In this document: positions 1-9,186 of the stretch, piece after piece
Layout of the letters: every line of letters begins with the position of its first letter
Position numbering within the stretch: position 1 is the stretch's first letter
NCBI GenBank assembly: GCA_903833215.1
Contig: CAILEM010000090.1
Location: 1 to 64,000 of the forward strand
Source: an uncultured Armatimonadota bacterium
GTDB taxonomy: Bacteria; Armatimonadota; Fimbriimonadia; Fimbriimonadales; Fimbriimonadaceae
Reading direction: 5' to 3'
DNA length: 64,000 bases
Notes under the pieces: model-generated
Told to the model about the DNA's origin: nothing
Seen by the model: only the letters and a program-made list of their open reading frames with translations
Databases searched by the model: none
Position numbers and translations under genes: made by a program

Positions 1-370
1 AATCTCAACCGTACGAGACTCCTCGTTCAAAACCACCGAAGACACTGACCATGAAGATGTCAGACCCAACAACGAAGAGAAAAGATCTGTGTCACGCACG
101 CAAGAAGATTACGCGAACCCACACGATTCTTCATAGACCCGAAAAGCAGAGCTAAACCAAGCACAGGTAATACTGAAGCGAACCGGACGTACTTTCGGAA
201 GACGGACATGTCCCGAGGATTCTACAGCAGGTTTGAGGAATTAGGAAGAGTAGATCGAACAAATACATAAAAATTGTGCAAACCTGAGGCAAATACCAGG
301 TGTTGCAGGCGTTATGGGTCGTCGGGAAGTTTGGCGCGGGCGTCCGGATCTCTGGTTGTCGTGCCTCACC

Positions 371-480
371 TCAAACGCCGAAGGTGTTTTGTCTTCAAAG
401 CCCAGGGTTGGACCGGCGACGGCGCTACCCGGGGGTAGCGCGGCAATTCCCTTCTACACTGAAGGTGTTGCGTCGGGGAA
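371..480 (+). repeat. Palindromic intergenic repeat family A, copy 1
   Basis: About 110 bp with the landmarks GCCGAAGGTGTT, AAGCCCAGGGTTG, GGGGGTAGCG and ACACTGAAGGTGTTGCG. The same landmarks in the same order occur in reverse complement at 22578-22688 and, more degraded, at 740-845. The outer parts are near-palindromes of the form ACACC-AAAGG-TGT and the inner part pairs CCCAGGG with a CCCGGG/CCCTGGG arm. No coding function. Confidence 0.75.
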
Positions 481-575
481 CGGCTGGGATATCTTTGTTC
501 GGGAGGTGTCGGTGTGCCTACTGCGCAGATGGGGACTTTCCAAGGGATCTGGGCAAAACTGGGCTTTGGGGTGGT

Positions 576-693
576 GATGATATTGGCCGCCGTCGGTGCC
601 AGATTGTTCGGAGTCACGACTGCGTCGCGACGCAATTTATTGGACCGGATTTCCCTCTCCTGACCTCTACCCGCTTGGACGCGGGACAGGAAC
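576..693 (+). repeat. 118-bp direct repeat, copy 1
   Basis: This block, from GATGATATTGG to GACAGGAAC, recurs with only scattered differences at 865-983. Shared internal landmarks include CGGAGTCACGACTG, GGACCGGATTTCCCTCTCC and GCTTGGACGCGGGA. Seen directly. The origin (duplication or two insertions of one element) is not known. Confidence 0.85.
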
Positions 694-739
694 GTGGTTG
701 GGGTTTAGCATGTTCTGACTGCCAGGTGTTAGCCTTGGT

Positions 740-845
740 GGACGCAACACTTTCAGCGTTGATCGGTTCGGTATCCGCTATCCCAGCGTAGCCTCGCTTC
801 GCGACGCAACACTGGGCTTTGGGGACCGAACACTTTCAGTGTTCG
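740..845 (-). repeat. Palindromic intergenic repeat family A, degraded copy
   Basis: Begins with GACGCAACACTTTCAGCG and ends with AACACTTTCAGTGTTCG, with GGGCTTTGGG in between. This matches the order in the 22578-22688 copy and is inverted relative to the copy at 371-480. The central CCCAGGGTAG segment is altered. Confidence 0.55.
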
Positions 846-864
846 AATTTGGGGGTGGCCTTGC

Positions 865-983
865 GATGATATTGGACGTCATCGGTACCGGATTTTTCGG
901 AGTCACGACTGTGTTGCGACGCAATTTTATGGACCGGATTTCCCTCTCCTGACACCTCTACTAGCTTGGACGCGGGAGAGGAA
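865..983 (+). repeat. 118-bp direct repeat, copy 2
   Basis: Second copy of the block at 576-693, starting with GATGATATTGG and ending with GAGAGGAAC. The two copies flank a degraded family-A palindromic repeat, so the whole 576-983 segment looks like an insertion bounded by a direct repeat. Confidence 0.85.
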
Positions 984-1050
984 CCTGCCTTACGATTTTC
1001 TTTGTTCCAGCGATAGCTCTACGGGCTAACTGCAGCTATTAGTCTGTAAC

Positions 1051-1689
1051 TTAGCTATTCTCTAGGCGTGTTCTTAGTGCTTGGAGCTCTTTGACGAGCT
1101 CTTGTTGGGAGGAGGTGGCGGTGAGGTCGCTTCTCGTGCGCTCGATGACGGCACGTAGGGCATCGCAGGTTCTTCGGAGGCCGCCGGTCATGGAGTCGGC
1201 GTAGTCGAAGGTGATCAGGTCGTCGTAGATGGTTTCCATCTGGCGGAGGATGTCGGCGGCTTCCTCGATGTGGCCACGACGCATTTCGTCCAGGGCGAAT
1301 CTGCGGACTTCACTGGCGGCTTCGCCCATGCCGTTTAGGTAGCTCATCACTTGAGCGCCGAGGTCGTCGACGGTCGGATACGGACGCTTGAGGACGATCG
1401 ACAGAACCGCGGCTGCCTCAACCATCTCCTTTTCGGTGTCGTGGAGGTAAGCGGGGTTGAGCTCCGGGTGGGGCTTTAGCAATTCACGGGCATGGGCGGC
1501 GACGGCCTTGGCTTCTTCGAGGAGCGCCTCCGCTTCCACAAACTGGTGACGATGAACGTGGCGGATCGATTTGGCGGCGAGTTGCCCCAGTTTTCGGCAT
1601 TGGACAAGCACGGCTTCCCTTGCCTCATGCATTCCCTGCGCTCGATTCTTCAGATCCCCAACAATTACATCCCAGTTATCAGCCAACAC
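1051..1689 (-). CDS. Translin-family protein
   Basis: 212 aa, predicted all-helical and cytoplasmic. The C-terminal half carries a stretch typical of the translin/TRAX family: an aspartate-rich YDDLITFDYADS segment, then GGLRR, then a TRSDLT motif near residues 150-190. Translins bind single-stranded nucleic acid and some have RNase activity. Bacterial members are poorly studied, so substrate and role are unknown. The start codon overlaps the 3' end of radC by 11 bases, which indicates translational coupling and suggests, by inference only, a DNA or RNA maintenance role. Family assignment rests on motif reading alone. Confidence 0.7.
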   Translation of the reverse strand: MLADNWDVIVGDLKNRAQGMHEAREAVLVQCRKLGQLAAKSIRHVHRHQFVEAEALLEEAKAVAAHARELLKPHPELNPAYLHDTEKEMVEAAAVLSIVLKRPYPTVDDLGAQVMSYLNGMGEAASEVRRFALDEMRRGHIEEAADILRQMETIYDDLITFDYADSMTGGLRRTCDALRAVIERTRSDLTATSSQQELVKELQALRTRLENS

Positions 1690-2344
1690 GACTCCCTGTC
1701 ATAGCACTCATAGAATACTTGTCTCCGATGACCAAGTGGTCGAGTAACGGGATATCGAGCATATCGCCGATCTGTTTAAGTTTCTCGGTGACCAGTCGAT
1801 CCTCTGGACTGGGTGTTGGGTCGCCGCTTGGGTGATTATGGGCCACGATGATTGCTGAAGCCCCGTCGCGGATAGCCTCGCGATAGACTTCCCTTCCCCC
1901 AACCGGGCTCATTGTAAGGGTGCCCACATGAATCTCCGCGATCCGCATGACGGCATTCTTCGCATCAAGAAGAATCGCGACGAAGTACTCCTTCTTCTGG
2001 CCCTTGTAAGTCTTCCGTAGAAGATTGGCGACGTCGGCGGCCGTTTCGATATGGGTCTTGTCATCGGCGCGTGAATTTGCTGCCCGTCGACCCAATTCAA
2101 CCAGCGCCAAACAACGCAGATTCTCGAACCCATCGAGCCCAAATCCATGAAGGTCGGAGGCGGCGAGATCACCAAAGCGACTGACCCCGCCAAACTTGGT
2201 GATCAACTGCCTTGCTGCGTGTTCGTTCCCTTCCACGTCCTCTTCGCGACGCGAGAAACCGACCACCACAAGATCCGGCAATGAGGCAGTAGAAATACCG
2301 CTTGATCGAACTCTGCCAGAAGCGCTTTCCTTCTGCCCACTCAT
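1679..2344 (-). CDS. radC: RadC family protein (JAB/MPN metalloprotease-like domain)
   Basis: 221 aa. The N-terminal half has the helix-hairpin-helix-like region usual for RadC (FGGVSRFGDLAASDLHGFG). The C-terminal half is the JAB/MPN fold with the zinc-binding signature HNHPSGDPTPS followed by a conserved aspartate. RadC was named for DNA repair, but its biochemical role is unsettled. It lies 37 bases downstream of ispG and overlaps the translin-family gene by 11 bases, so it probably belongs to the glgP-ispG-radC-translin transcription unit. The ATG start has no obvious Shine-Dalgarno. The overall length fits the family. Confidence 0.9.
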   Translation of the reverse strand: MSGQKESASGRVRSSGISTASLPDLVVVGFSRREEDVEGNEHAARQLITKFGGVSRFGDLAASDLHGFGLDGFENLRCLALVELGRRAANSRADDKTHIETAADVANLLRKTYKGQKKEYFVAILLDAKNAVMRIAEIHVGTLTMSPVGGREVYREAIRDGASAIIVAHNHPSGDPTPSPEDRLVTEKLKQIGDMLDIPLLDHLVIGDKYSMSAMTGSRVG

Positions 2345-2381
2345 TCGACAGATTATTCCACGAACAATGTAAGCAAATGGG

Positions 2382-3617
2382 TCAGCTCTTGATCGTTAGT
2401 GGAATCAGTTCCTTTGCCTCGGCTTTTGCCGCAGATTCGGGGGGATCTTCCCACTTGCCATCGGCTTTGAGAAGCTCAAGCAGTGCCTCGACGCCCTGCT
2501 CTTGCGGAATACCGTTTCGAACGATCTCACGCTTTCGGTACAACGTGATCTTGCCGCCAGCAGCACCTACATAGCCATAGTCAGCGTCCGCCATTTCACC
2601 GGGCCCGTTGACGATGCAACCCATCACTGCGATATCCAAGCCAACAAGGTGCTTCGTCGCATCTCGAACCTTGTGAAGCACGGTTGGAAGGTCGAACTTC
2701 GTGCGTCCACACGAAGGGCAGGCGATGTACTCGACTTTGGTCTTTCGAAGTCCAAGTCCTTGAAGGATGTCGTAACAAACCGGAATCTCGTGGATCGGAT
2801 CTTCAGATAGCGAAACGCGAATAGTGTCGCCAATACCTTCCATTAACAGCGTCGCGATGCCAGCCGTGCTCTTGATGCGAGCATAGACACCATCGCCAGC
2901 TTCGGTAACGCCAAGGTGAAGTGGATAGGCCATGCCCTCTTCGTTCATCCTTTTCACCATTAGGCGGTTGGCCGCGATCATGATCGGGACCCGGCTGGCC
3001 TTGGCGGAGATGTTGAGGTTGGTGTACCCGTGCTTTTCACAGATCTTGAGATACTCCATCGCACTCTCAACCATGCCGTCGGGAGTGTCGCCGTAAGTCA
3101 CCAGCATCCTTTCGGACAGTGAGCCGTGGTTGACGCCGATGCGCATCGCGCGGCCATGTTTCTTGCAAGCCTCGATCACGGGAACAAAGCTCTCTTCGAT
3201 CGCGGCGCGCTCGTCGATATGCTCCTGCTCGGTGTACTCGATCTGATTGGTGTGTTTGTGGAACACAAACAGCCCTGGATTGAGGCGGACTTCATCAACG
3301 TGTTTTGCCGCTTCCACCGCGATCGCCGTCCCCTGATGGTGGACGTCGGCGGTAAGAGGCACGTATTGATATCGTTCCGTCAATTTGGCCCGGATTTCTT
3401 CCATTGCCTGAGCTTCGCCAAGGCTTGGCGTGGTGACGCGAACCAGCTCACACCCTTCGCGATGAAGGGCGATAATCTGCTCAACGCAAGCGTCGACGTT
3501 CCGAGTCTCCTCGGTGATCATCGACTGGACAAGCACGTGGTGGCCGCTGCCAATGGTAACGGGTCCGATTCGACAAGGTGTCGTCTTACGCCGAGGATAG
3601 GTGACGTCCAAATTCAT
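2382..3617 (-). CDS. ispG: 4-hydroxy-3-methylbut-2-enyl diphosphate synthase (GcpE)
   Basis: 411 aa. Catalyses the penultimate MEP-pathway step, turning methylerythritol cyclodiphosphate into HMBPP with a [4Fe-4S] cluster. The cluster ligands are visible as CPSC near residues 298-301 and a third cysteine in GCIVNGPGE near 333, whose glutamate is the fourth ligand. The N-terminal TIM-barrel part has the usual LVRVTTPS and LTADVHH segments. Slightly longer than the E. coli enzyme, with inserted sequence in the barrel. It follows glgP by 36 bases. Presence of this gene shows isoprenoids come from the MEP route, which also supplies the UppS encoded at 25971-26717. Confidence 0.96.
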   Translation of the reverse strand: MNLDVTYPRRKTTPCRIGPVTIGSGHHVLVQSMITEETRNVDACVEQIIALHREGCELVRVTTPSLGEAQAMEEIRAKLTERYQYVPLTADVHHQGTAIAVEAAKHVDEVRLNPGLFVFHKHTNQIEYTEQEHIDERAAIEESFVPVIEACKKHGRAMRIGVNHGSLSERMLVTYGDTPDGMVESAMEYLKICEKHGYTNLNISAKASRVPIMIAANRLMVKRMNEEGMAYPLHLGVTEAGDGVYARIKSTAGIATLLMEGIGDTIRVSLSEDPIHEIPVCYDILQGLGLRKTKVEYIACPSCGRTKFDLPTVLHKVRDATKHLVGLDIAVMGCIVNGPGEMADADYGYVGAAGGKITLYRKREIVRNGIPQEQGVEALLELLKADGKWEDPPESAAKAEAKELIPLTIKS

Positions 3618-3653
3618 ATTGCTGCCTCTACTACGTCAGATGCGCGGTTAGTC

Positions 3654-6218
3654 TCACTCCCAAGCGACCAAACTCAGTTCGCTGGGGACATTCACCGCGT
3701 CGTGATGCGGCGTAACTCGAACGGTATAGCCTTGGTGACCAGGCTTATTGCAAGTCGCGGTACCGTCAAACACGAAGCGCTCGCCATCTTTGCCGCTCGT
3801 CTTCAACACCGTCATCTCGCAGTCGACCAATTCCCGATTTGGCCCGATCTTCCCTATCACGGCTTCCACCTTCACATCTTCCGGAGTCAGGTCACCAAGT
3901 TCGACGTAGGCACGGATCTGGATTTGATGGCCGAGCGGGTTCGACCGGACGGCAGTGTCCTCAACCTTCGCAACCCGAACGGAGCGCCAACTTGCTTGGA
4001 TGCGATCTCGCCAACCGAGAACTTGGTAGGCATTCTTAAGCTTTCCTTCGGCAAGGTGCGAGTACGCATGCGTTGAAGGCATGTAGAACATTTCGGTGTA
4101 CTGCTTAACCATTCGGCCGTTGCTGAATTCTGGGCCAAGCCGAAGTATCGACCGTTTGACCATTTGCAACCAACCACGGGGCATGCCGTGCTCAACTCGG
4201 TGATAGAACATCGGCGCAATCTCGCTTTCAAGCAACTGATAAAGCGATCGTGAATCGAGCCAATCTTGATGACCTTCTTCGTGGAGGTCACTGCGATCTC
4301 CGATCGCCCACCCGACGCCTGGCTCGTAGCCCTCATCCCACCAACCGTCGAGAATGGAGCAGTTCAATCCACCGTTCGGAACGACCTTCATGCCACTCGT
4401 TCCGCTCGCCTCGTGTGGTCGACGCGGATTGTTGAGCCAAACGTCAACACCCTGCACAAGTGCACGGGCAACCTGCATATCGTAATCCTCAAGGAAGACC
4501 ATGCGAGTGCGCGCTCCGCCCTCATTGATGAACTTCACCAAGTCTTGGATAATTCGCTTTCCACCATCATCTCGCGGGTGGCTCTTGCCAGAAATGACGA
4601 TCTGGATCGGACGCTCGTCATGGAAAAGCAGTCTCTTGAGCCGCTCTCGGTCGGCAACCATCAACGAAGCGCGCTTGTAAGTAGCAAAGCGTCGTGCAAA
4701 ACCAACGGTCAGGATTCGTGGATCCAAAACTCCGCTGAGGGTTCCGTAGTCGGCACGATTGACCGTGCGCTGCTCAAGGTCTTTTTGAAGGCGCTTACGG
4801 ACAAACCGAACGAGTGAACCGCGCTGATCTTCGAGGACAGCCCACAGGTCTTCGTCGGGAATGAGCTCGACATCTTTCCAAGCCTCTGGATGCTCGGGGC
4901 TCCTTCTCCACTCGTGTCCCAGATAACGATCGAAGAGGTTGGCCATTCGGTGGCTCACCCAAGTCATCGTGTGAATGCCATTGGTGACCGCATCGATTGG
5001 AACTTCGTTCTCGGGGAATCCCGGCCAGCGGGAACTGAACATCGACCGCGTGACTTCCGCATGAAGTTTGGAAACGCCGTTGACATAGTTGGCGTTAGAC
5101 ATCGCCAAGACGGCCATGTTAAACGCTTCCCCGTTGTTATCGGGTTCGATGCGTCCCAGCTTCACGAAGTCGTCGAACGAGAGCCCAGTGGCGTCGACGT
5201 TCTTTCGCATGTACCGATCTAGTAGGGCCGGCGAGAAGAGATCGAATCCAGCGGGTACCGGGGTGTGGGTCGTGAAGACGTTGCCGTTGACGATCACCTG
5301 GCGCGCCGTCCGGAAGTCGCAATCGTTGTCGGACATGAACTGGCGAATGCGCTCGATGGAAAGGAACGCAGCATGCCCTTCGTTCATATGGCAAACGGTG
5401 GGTGTGATTCCAACCGCCCGCAATGCTCGCATACCGCCGATACCAAGAATAATCTCTTGGCGGATTCGCATCTCCTCGTCACCGCCATACAGCGTGTCGG
5501 TGATGCCCTGGTCGGTCGGCTGATTCTCAAGAACGTTGCTGTCGAGCAGGTACAGAGGAATTCGACCCACTTCAGCACGCCAAACTTGGCATGTGACGAC
5601 CCTATTGGGGAACTCAACTTCGATGCGAAGCGGCTGATCGGAGTGATCGCGGATCAGCGTGAGCGGCATCTGGTAGAAGTCGTACTGCGGGTAGACCTCT
5701 TGCTGCCAACCGTCGTGGTTCAAGCGCTGTCGGAAGTAGCCTCGGTTATACAGAAGTCCAACGCCGACAAGCGGCAAGCCAAGGTCGCTGGCGGCTTTGA
5801 GGTGGTCACCGGCGAGAACGCCTAGGCCACCGGAGTAGATCGGCAAGCCTTCGGAGATGCCGAATTCAGCACAGAAGTAGGCGATCGAAGTCTTTTCTCT
5901 CTCGCCAGGATAAGCCTTGTCGAACCACGTTTCCTCGGTCAGGTAGGTCTCAAGATGGTTACAAGCCTGGTTAAGCCGTGCGACAAAAACCTTATCGGCA
6001 GCAAGGCGTGCCAAGCGATCTTTTGACAATCCATTCATGAAGAGGATGGGATTGTGGTCGGAGGCATCCCACTCTTCGCGATCAATCGAGCGGAAGAGGT
6101 CGCGGGCTTCGTGATCCCAGGTCCAGTAGTAGTTCGATGCCAACTTGCGAAGTGGCTGGAGGGGCTCAGGAAGGTCCGTGACAACTTCGAAAGCGTGGGA
6201 GAACTTAGGGTTCTTCAT
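3654..6218 (-). CDS. glgP: Alpha-glucan (glycogen/maltodextrin) phosphorylase
   Basis: 854 aa, glycosyltransferase family 35, short bacterial type with the N-terminal DUF3417-like region (LRKLASNYYWTWD). Releases glucose-1-phosphate from alpha-1,4-glucans using pyridoxal phosphate. The C-terminal half has the family hallmark EASGTSGMKVVPNGG followed by DGWWDEGY, and an NNPRRPHEASG segment. First gene of a minus-strand run with ispG, radC and the translin-family gene. No other glycogen gene is in the window. The ATG is preceded by a weak purine run (AAGAG). Confidence 0.95.
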   Translation of the reverse strand: MKNPKFSHAFEVVTDLPEPLQPLRKLASNYYWTWDHEARDLFRSIDREEWDASDHNPILFMNGLSKDRLARLAADKVFVARLNQACNHLETYLTEETWFDKAYPGEREKTSIAYFCAEFGISEGLPIYSGGLGVLAGDHLKAASDLGLPLVGVGLLYNRGYFRQRLNHDGWQQEVYPQYDFYQMPLTLIRDHSDQPLRIEVEFPNRVVTCQVWRAEVGRIPLYLLDSNVLENQPTDQGITDTLYGGDEEMRIRQEIILGIGGMRALRAVGITPTVCHMNEGHAAFLSIERIRQFMSDNDCDFRTARQVIVNGNVFTTHTPVPAGFDLFSPALLDRYMRKNVDATGLSFDDFVKLGRIEPDNNGEAFNMAVLAMSNANYVNGVSKLHAEVTRSMFSSRWPGFPENEVPIDAVTNGIHTMTWVSHRMANLFDRYLGHEWRRSPEHPEAWKDVELIPDEDLWAVLEDQRGSLVRFVRKRLQKDLEQRTVNRADYGTLSGVLDPRILTVGFARRFATYKRASLMVADRERLKRLLFHDERPIQIVISGKSHPRDDGGKRIIQDLVKFINEGGARTRMVFLEDYDMQVARALVQGVDVWLNNPRRPHEASGTSGMKVVPNGGLNCSILDGWWDEGYEPGVGWAIGDRSDLHEEGHQDWLDSRSLYQLLESEIAPMFYHRVEHGMPRGWLQMVKRSILRLGPEFSNGRMVKQYTEMFYMPSTHAYSHLAEGKLKNAYQVLGWRDRIQASWRSVRVAKVEDTAVRSNPLGHQIQIRAYVELGDLTPEDVKVEAVIGKIGPNRELVDCEMTVLKTSGKDGERFVFDGTATCNKPGHQGYTVRVTPHHDAVNVPSELSLVAWE

Positions 6219-6311
6219 GTGCTCTTGTAATTCTAGACGATCCCGCCGTCTGTATGCCTTAACACCCTGGGGTCTGACAGGTACGCTAGCCCCCTATTTG
6301 GAGTGGAAATT

Positions 6312-6905
6312 GTGAAAAGTATTGACGTTCAACCCGTGACACTTGTGGGCCAAACCATGCGGTTGGAGCCGCTCGATACGAAGCATAGCGTCGGACTCGC
6401 CAAGCATGCGGACCCCAATATTTTCAAGTTTTTCGGCGGGATCGTGATCAAAGAATCGACTCCGAAAGCGCTTGAGGAATACATCGAAGCAAGGCTCAAA
6501 TTGGCCAATACGGTGAGTTTCGCGATGGTCAAGAACGACACCAACGAAGCAGTTGGCCACAGCTCGTATATGAGTATCCGTCCAAGCGACCGCGTACTTG
6601 AAATTGGCGCAACTTGGATTGGCAAGCAATACCAAGGAACCCGCGTCAATCCAGAAGTGAAGCTCCTTATGATCCAGCACGCGTTTGAAGTTCTCGGCTG
6701 CGTGCGAGTCGAATTGAAGACCGACGAGCGGAACCTTCAAAGCCAAAACGCCATGCTGAAATTAGGTCTCGTGCGCGAAGGCGTCCTTCGAAAGCACAGC
6801 ATCAATGGTGATGGCTTCATTCGAAACACCGTCTATTTTTCGGTGATCGAAGAAGAGTGGCCCGGGTTCAAACAGCGTCTTCTTGATCGATTAGCGACTT
6901 TGTAA
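6312..6905 (+). CDS. GNAT family N-acetyltransferase (RimJ/RimL-like)
   Basis: 197 aa. The fold reads as an acetyltransferase of the RimJ/RimL type: an early TLVGQTMRLEPL strand, VGHSSYMSI and EIGATWIG strands, then an acetyl-CoA-binding region and the NLQSQNAMLKLGLVREGVLRKH segment typical of this group. Substrate unknown; these enzymes modify protein N-termini, antibiotics or small amines. I chose GTG at 6312 because GGAG lies 8 bases upstream; a GTG three codons earlier is possible. Transcribed divergently from glgP. Confidence 0.85.
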   Translation: MKSIDVQPVTLVGQTMRLEPLDTKHSVGLAKHADPNIFKFFGGIVIKESTPKALEEYIEARLKLANTVSFAMVKNDTNEAVGHSSYMSIRPSDRVLEIGATWIGKQYQGTRVNPEVKLLMIQHAFEVLGCVRVELKTDERNLQSQNAMLKLGLVREGVLRKHSINGDGFIRNTVYFSVIEEEWPGFKQRLLDRLATL

Positions 6906-6969
6906 GCGCAGAACTTGCTGACCAGGACCACGGGGGATCGCCAATTCTGGTAGAACCTACGCACGCAGC

Positions 6970-7671
6970 ATGCTTGAAATCAAGGATATCAATGTCTTCT
7001 ACGGAGCAATCCAAGCCCTTACCAACGTTAGCATCAACGTTCAGAAAGGTGAGGTCGTCGCCATTATCGGCTCGAACGGCGCAGGCAAAAGCACTTTGCT
7101 GCGAACCATCAGCGGCATGATTCGCCCAAGAACGGGATCGATGATTTTTGAAGGCAAGAACCTCGTGGCGACCCCTGCCCACGAGATCGTCAAGCTAGGC
7201 ATTTCCCACTCCCCAGAAGGTCGCCGCATCTTTACGAATATGACCGTCCATGAGAACCTCCAGCTTGGAGCCTACATTCGTAAGGACACGGACATTCATC
7301 GGGACATGGATGCCGTCCTTGCCCGCTTCCCTCGATTGAGAGAGAGATTTCGACAGAATGCAGGAACGATGAGCGGCGGTGAGCAACAGATGCTCGCGAT
7401 TGGCCGAGCGTTGATGTCGCGACCTGAGTTGCTCCTTCTCGACGAGCCCAGCCTCGGGTTGGCCCCGAACCTTGTTACCGAAATCTTCAACATCGTTCAG
7501 GACCTCAACAAAGAGGGCTGCACGATCCTCATCGTTGAGCAGAACGCCCACCGAGCTCTCGAAATTGCTCACCGCGCCTACGTTTTGGAAACGGGGCAGA
7601 TTGTCCTTACCGACACCGGTAAGTCGTTGCTCAACAATCCAAAGGTCAAAGAAGCTTATTTGGGCGGCTAA
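6970..7671 (+). CDS. livF: LivF-type ABC transporter ATP-binding protein
   Basis: 233 aa. ATPase of the branched-chain amino acid (LivF/BraG) class: Walker A GSNGAGKST near residue 37, signature MSGGEQQ, Walker B LLLLDEPS, and the LivF-like SPEGRRIFTNMTVHENL segment. Such subunits work with LivG, LivH, LivM and a binding protein, none of which are here, so the partner transporter must be encoded elsewhere. Its stop codon abuts rimI, placing it at the head of livF-rimI-tsaD. Confidence 0.9.
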   Translation: MLEIKDINVFYGAIQALTNVSINVQKGEVVAIIGSNGAGKSTLLRTISGMIRPRTGSMIFEGKNLVATPAHEIVKLGISHSPEGRRIFTNMTVHENLQLGAYIRKDTDIHRDMDAVLARFPRLRERFRQNAGTMSGGEQQMLAIGRALMSRPELLLLDEPSLGLAPNLVTEIFNIVQDLNKEGCTILIVEQNAHRALEIAHRAYVLETGQIVLTDTGKSLLNNPKVKEAYLGG

Positions 7672-7712
7672 TGGGTCCCGCTGCCAACGTTGTAAACAGA
7701 GATCGTTCCGAA

Positions 7713-8183
7713 ATGAAAACCCTCCGATTCGAACCGCTGAGAGAAGGCCACATCCCCGCCATCTTGGAGATTGAAAAAGTCTCAAACACAGCGCCCTGGT
7801 CTGAGAAGAGCTTTCAGAACGAGCTGAATCACACCCACGGAATCTTTCTCGTCGCCATTCTCCAAGGAGACGTTGTCGGGTACGGCGGAGTGTGGCTCGT
7901 TGTTGACGAGGCACATGTCACGACGATTGCCGTCGCCGAAGAACAACGCAGACAGGGCATCGGCCAGAAGTTAATGATCGAACTACTCGAACGCGCGAAA
8001 GCCACCGGCATGGTTTGTTCAACACTTGAGGTTCGAGCCAGCAATGTCGGCGCGATCAAGATGTACGAGAAGTTCGGCTATGCCATCACCGCCACACGCA
8101 AGGGCTACTACCCCGATAACAAGGAAGATGCCGTGGTGATGTGGCTCTATGATCTTGATTCGTGGGAGTCTCCCAGCCTTTGA
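7713..8183 (+). CDS. rimI: Ribosomal-protein-alanine N-acetyltransferase RimI
   Basis: 156 aa from the chosen ATG; an in-frame ATG at 7671 overlapping the livF stop would add 14 residues. RimI acetylates the N-terminal alanine of ribosomal protein S18. Visible are the GNAT acetyl-CoA loop (EEQRRQGIGQKLM, matching RxxGxG/A), the ALEVR-like TLEVRASNVGAI strand and the AIKMYEKFGY helix typical of RimI. The gene overlaps tsaD by 22 bases, an arrangement common in bacteria. The usual neighbour tsaB is not in the window. Confidence 0.88.
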   Translation: MKTLRFEPLREGHIPAILEIEKVSNTAPWSEKSFQNELNHTHGIFLVAILQGDVVGYGGVWLVVDEAHVTTIAVAEEQRRQGIGQKLMIELLERAKATGMVCSTLEVRASNVGAIKMYEKFGYAITATRKGYYPDNKEDAVVMWLYDLDSWESPSL

Positions 8184-9181
8184 GCTTCTTCTCAAAGCCG
8201 ATTCTAGCGATTGAAACCAGTTGCGACGAGACAAGCGCCGCCGTCATCGTAGGGCGCGAGGTCCGATCCAACGTTGTGGCAAGCCAGATTGCGATGCACC
8301 AGAAATGGGGCGGCGTGGTCCCTGAAGCAGCCGCACGGGCTCACGTGCAAGCAGTGATTCCTGTCATTGAAGAGGCTCTAGCCAAGGCTGGAATTGCCAA
8401 CGATGCCCTCGGTGCCATCGCCGTGACCAATCGACCTGGATTGGTAGGGGCCCTAAGCGTCGGCGTTACGGTGGCCAAAGCGATGGCATTTGGGCTTGGG
8501 ATCCCTTTGATCGGAATCCACCACTTGGAAGGTCACATACTCAGTACCCTTGCCTTGAACGATACGCCAGAGTTTCCTTACACATGTCTGATCGTGTCGG
8601 GCGGTCACACCGAACTCGTTGACGTTCAAGCTCCCGGCCAATATCGGATCGTGGGCCAAACTCGGGACGATGCCGCCGGTGAGGCCTTTGACAAAGGGGC
8701 GCGATTGCTTGGCTTGGGCTATCCCGGTGGCTACGCCATCCAGCAAGCGGCATTGACGGGCAATCCCACGAGATATGCCTTGCCCAAGGGGCTATCTGGC
8801 GACACCATCGACTTCAGCTTTAGCGGACTCAAGACGGCCGTTCTTCGACTTGTCGAAAAAGAAGGGGCGAATATCAGCGTTCCCGACGCCGCTGCCAGTC
8901 TCCAAGAAGCCATCGTTGCTGTGCTGACCGAACGTAGCATGAGGGCGATGGATCAACTTGGAAGCCGCACGTTATCTCTGGTGGGTGGCGTCGCTGCGAA
9001 CGTTGCCTTGCGGACACGGTTACAAGCCGCTTGCGACCGATACGGCTACGGTTTCTTCCCTGCCCCCATTGAGCTCTGCACCGACAATGCCGCGATGATC
9101 GGATTAGCCGCCTCAACGAGGCTTGCCAGAGGCGAGTCCAACGACTTCTCGATGGATGTCTATCCAAATTCGGATTTGTAG
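8162..9181 (+). CDS. tsaD: tRNA threonylcarbamoyladenosine transferase TsaD
   Basis: 339 aa. Transfers threonylcarbamoyl to A37 of ANN-decoding tRNAs together with TsaB and TsaE. Shows the ASKHA ATPase motifs and metal ligands: IETSCDETSAA at the N-terminus, AARAHVQ, HHLEGH (two metal-binding histidines), GGHTEL and GGVAAN near the C-terminus, ending in a conserved CTDNAAMIG. GTG at 8162 gives the full start; a TTG at 8180 with GGAG 11 bases upstream is an alternative. Confidence 0.95.
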   Translation: MGVSQPLSFFSKPILAIETSCDETSAAVIVGREVRSNVVASQIAMHQKWGGVVPEAAARAHVQAVIPVIEEALAKAGIANDALGAIAVTNRPGLVGALSVGVTVAKAMAFGLGIPLIGIHHLEGHILSTLALNDTPEFPYTCLIVSGGHTELVDVQAPGQYRIVGQTRDDAAGEAFDKGARLLGLGYPGGYAIQQAALTGNPTRYALPKGLSGDTIDFSFSGLKTAVLRLVEKEGANISVPDAAASLQEAIVAVLTERSMRAMDQLGSRTLSLVGGVAANVALRTRLQAACDRYGYGFFPAPIELCTDNAAMIGLAASTRLARGESNDFSMDVYPNSDL

Positions 9182-9186
9182 GTTTC

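Larger units (their letters stand above)
1..1050. other. Repeat-rich stretch without a convincing gene
   Basis: About 1 kb at the left edge with no protein I recognise. Short open frames here have odd composition and overlap palindromes, so I treat them as spurious. The stretch holds a 118-bp direct repeat and two inverted copies of a palindromic intergenic repeat, each listed separately. The first 290 bases show no clear feature. They could be the tail of a gene cut by the window edge, but two frames are open and neither stands out. Confidence 0.6.

Noticed and set aside
2-155. Two short open frames at the left edge that could be the tail of a gene
   Set aside because: Both frames are open over similar lengths without a start inside the window, and neither has recognisable protein features.
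300-791. Open frame of 163 codons in the repeat region
   Set aside because: It runs straight through the palindromic and direct repeats, has proline/arginine-rich, low-complexity composition and no ribosome site.
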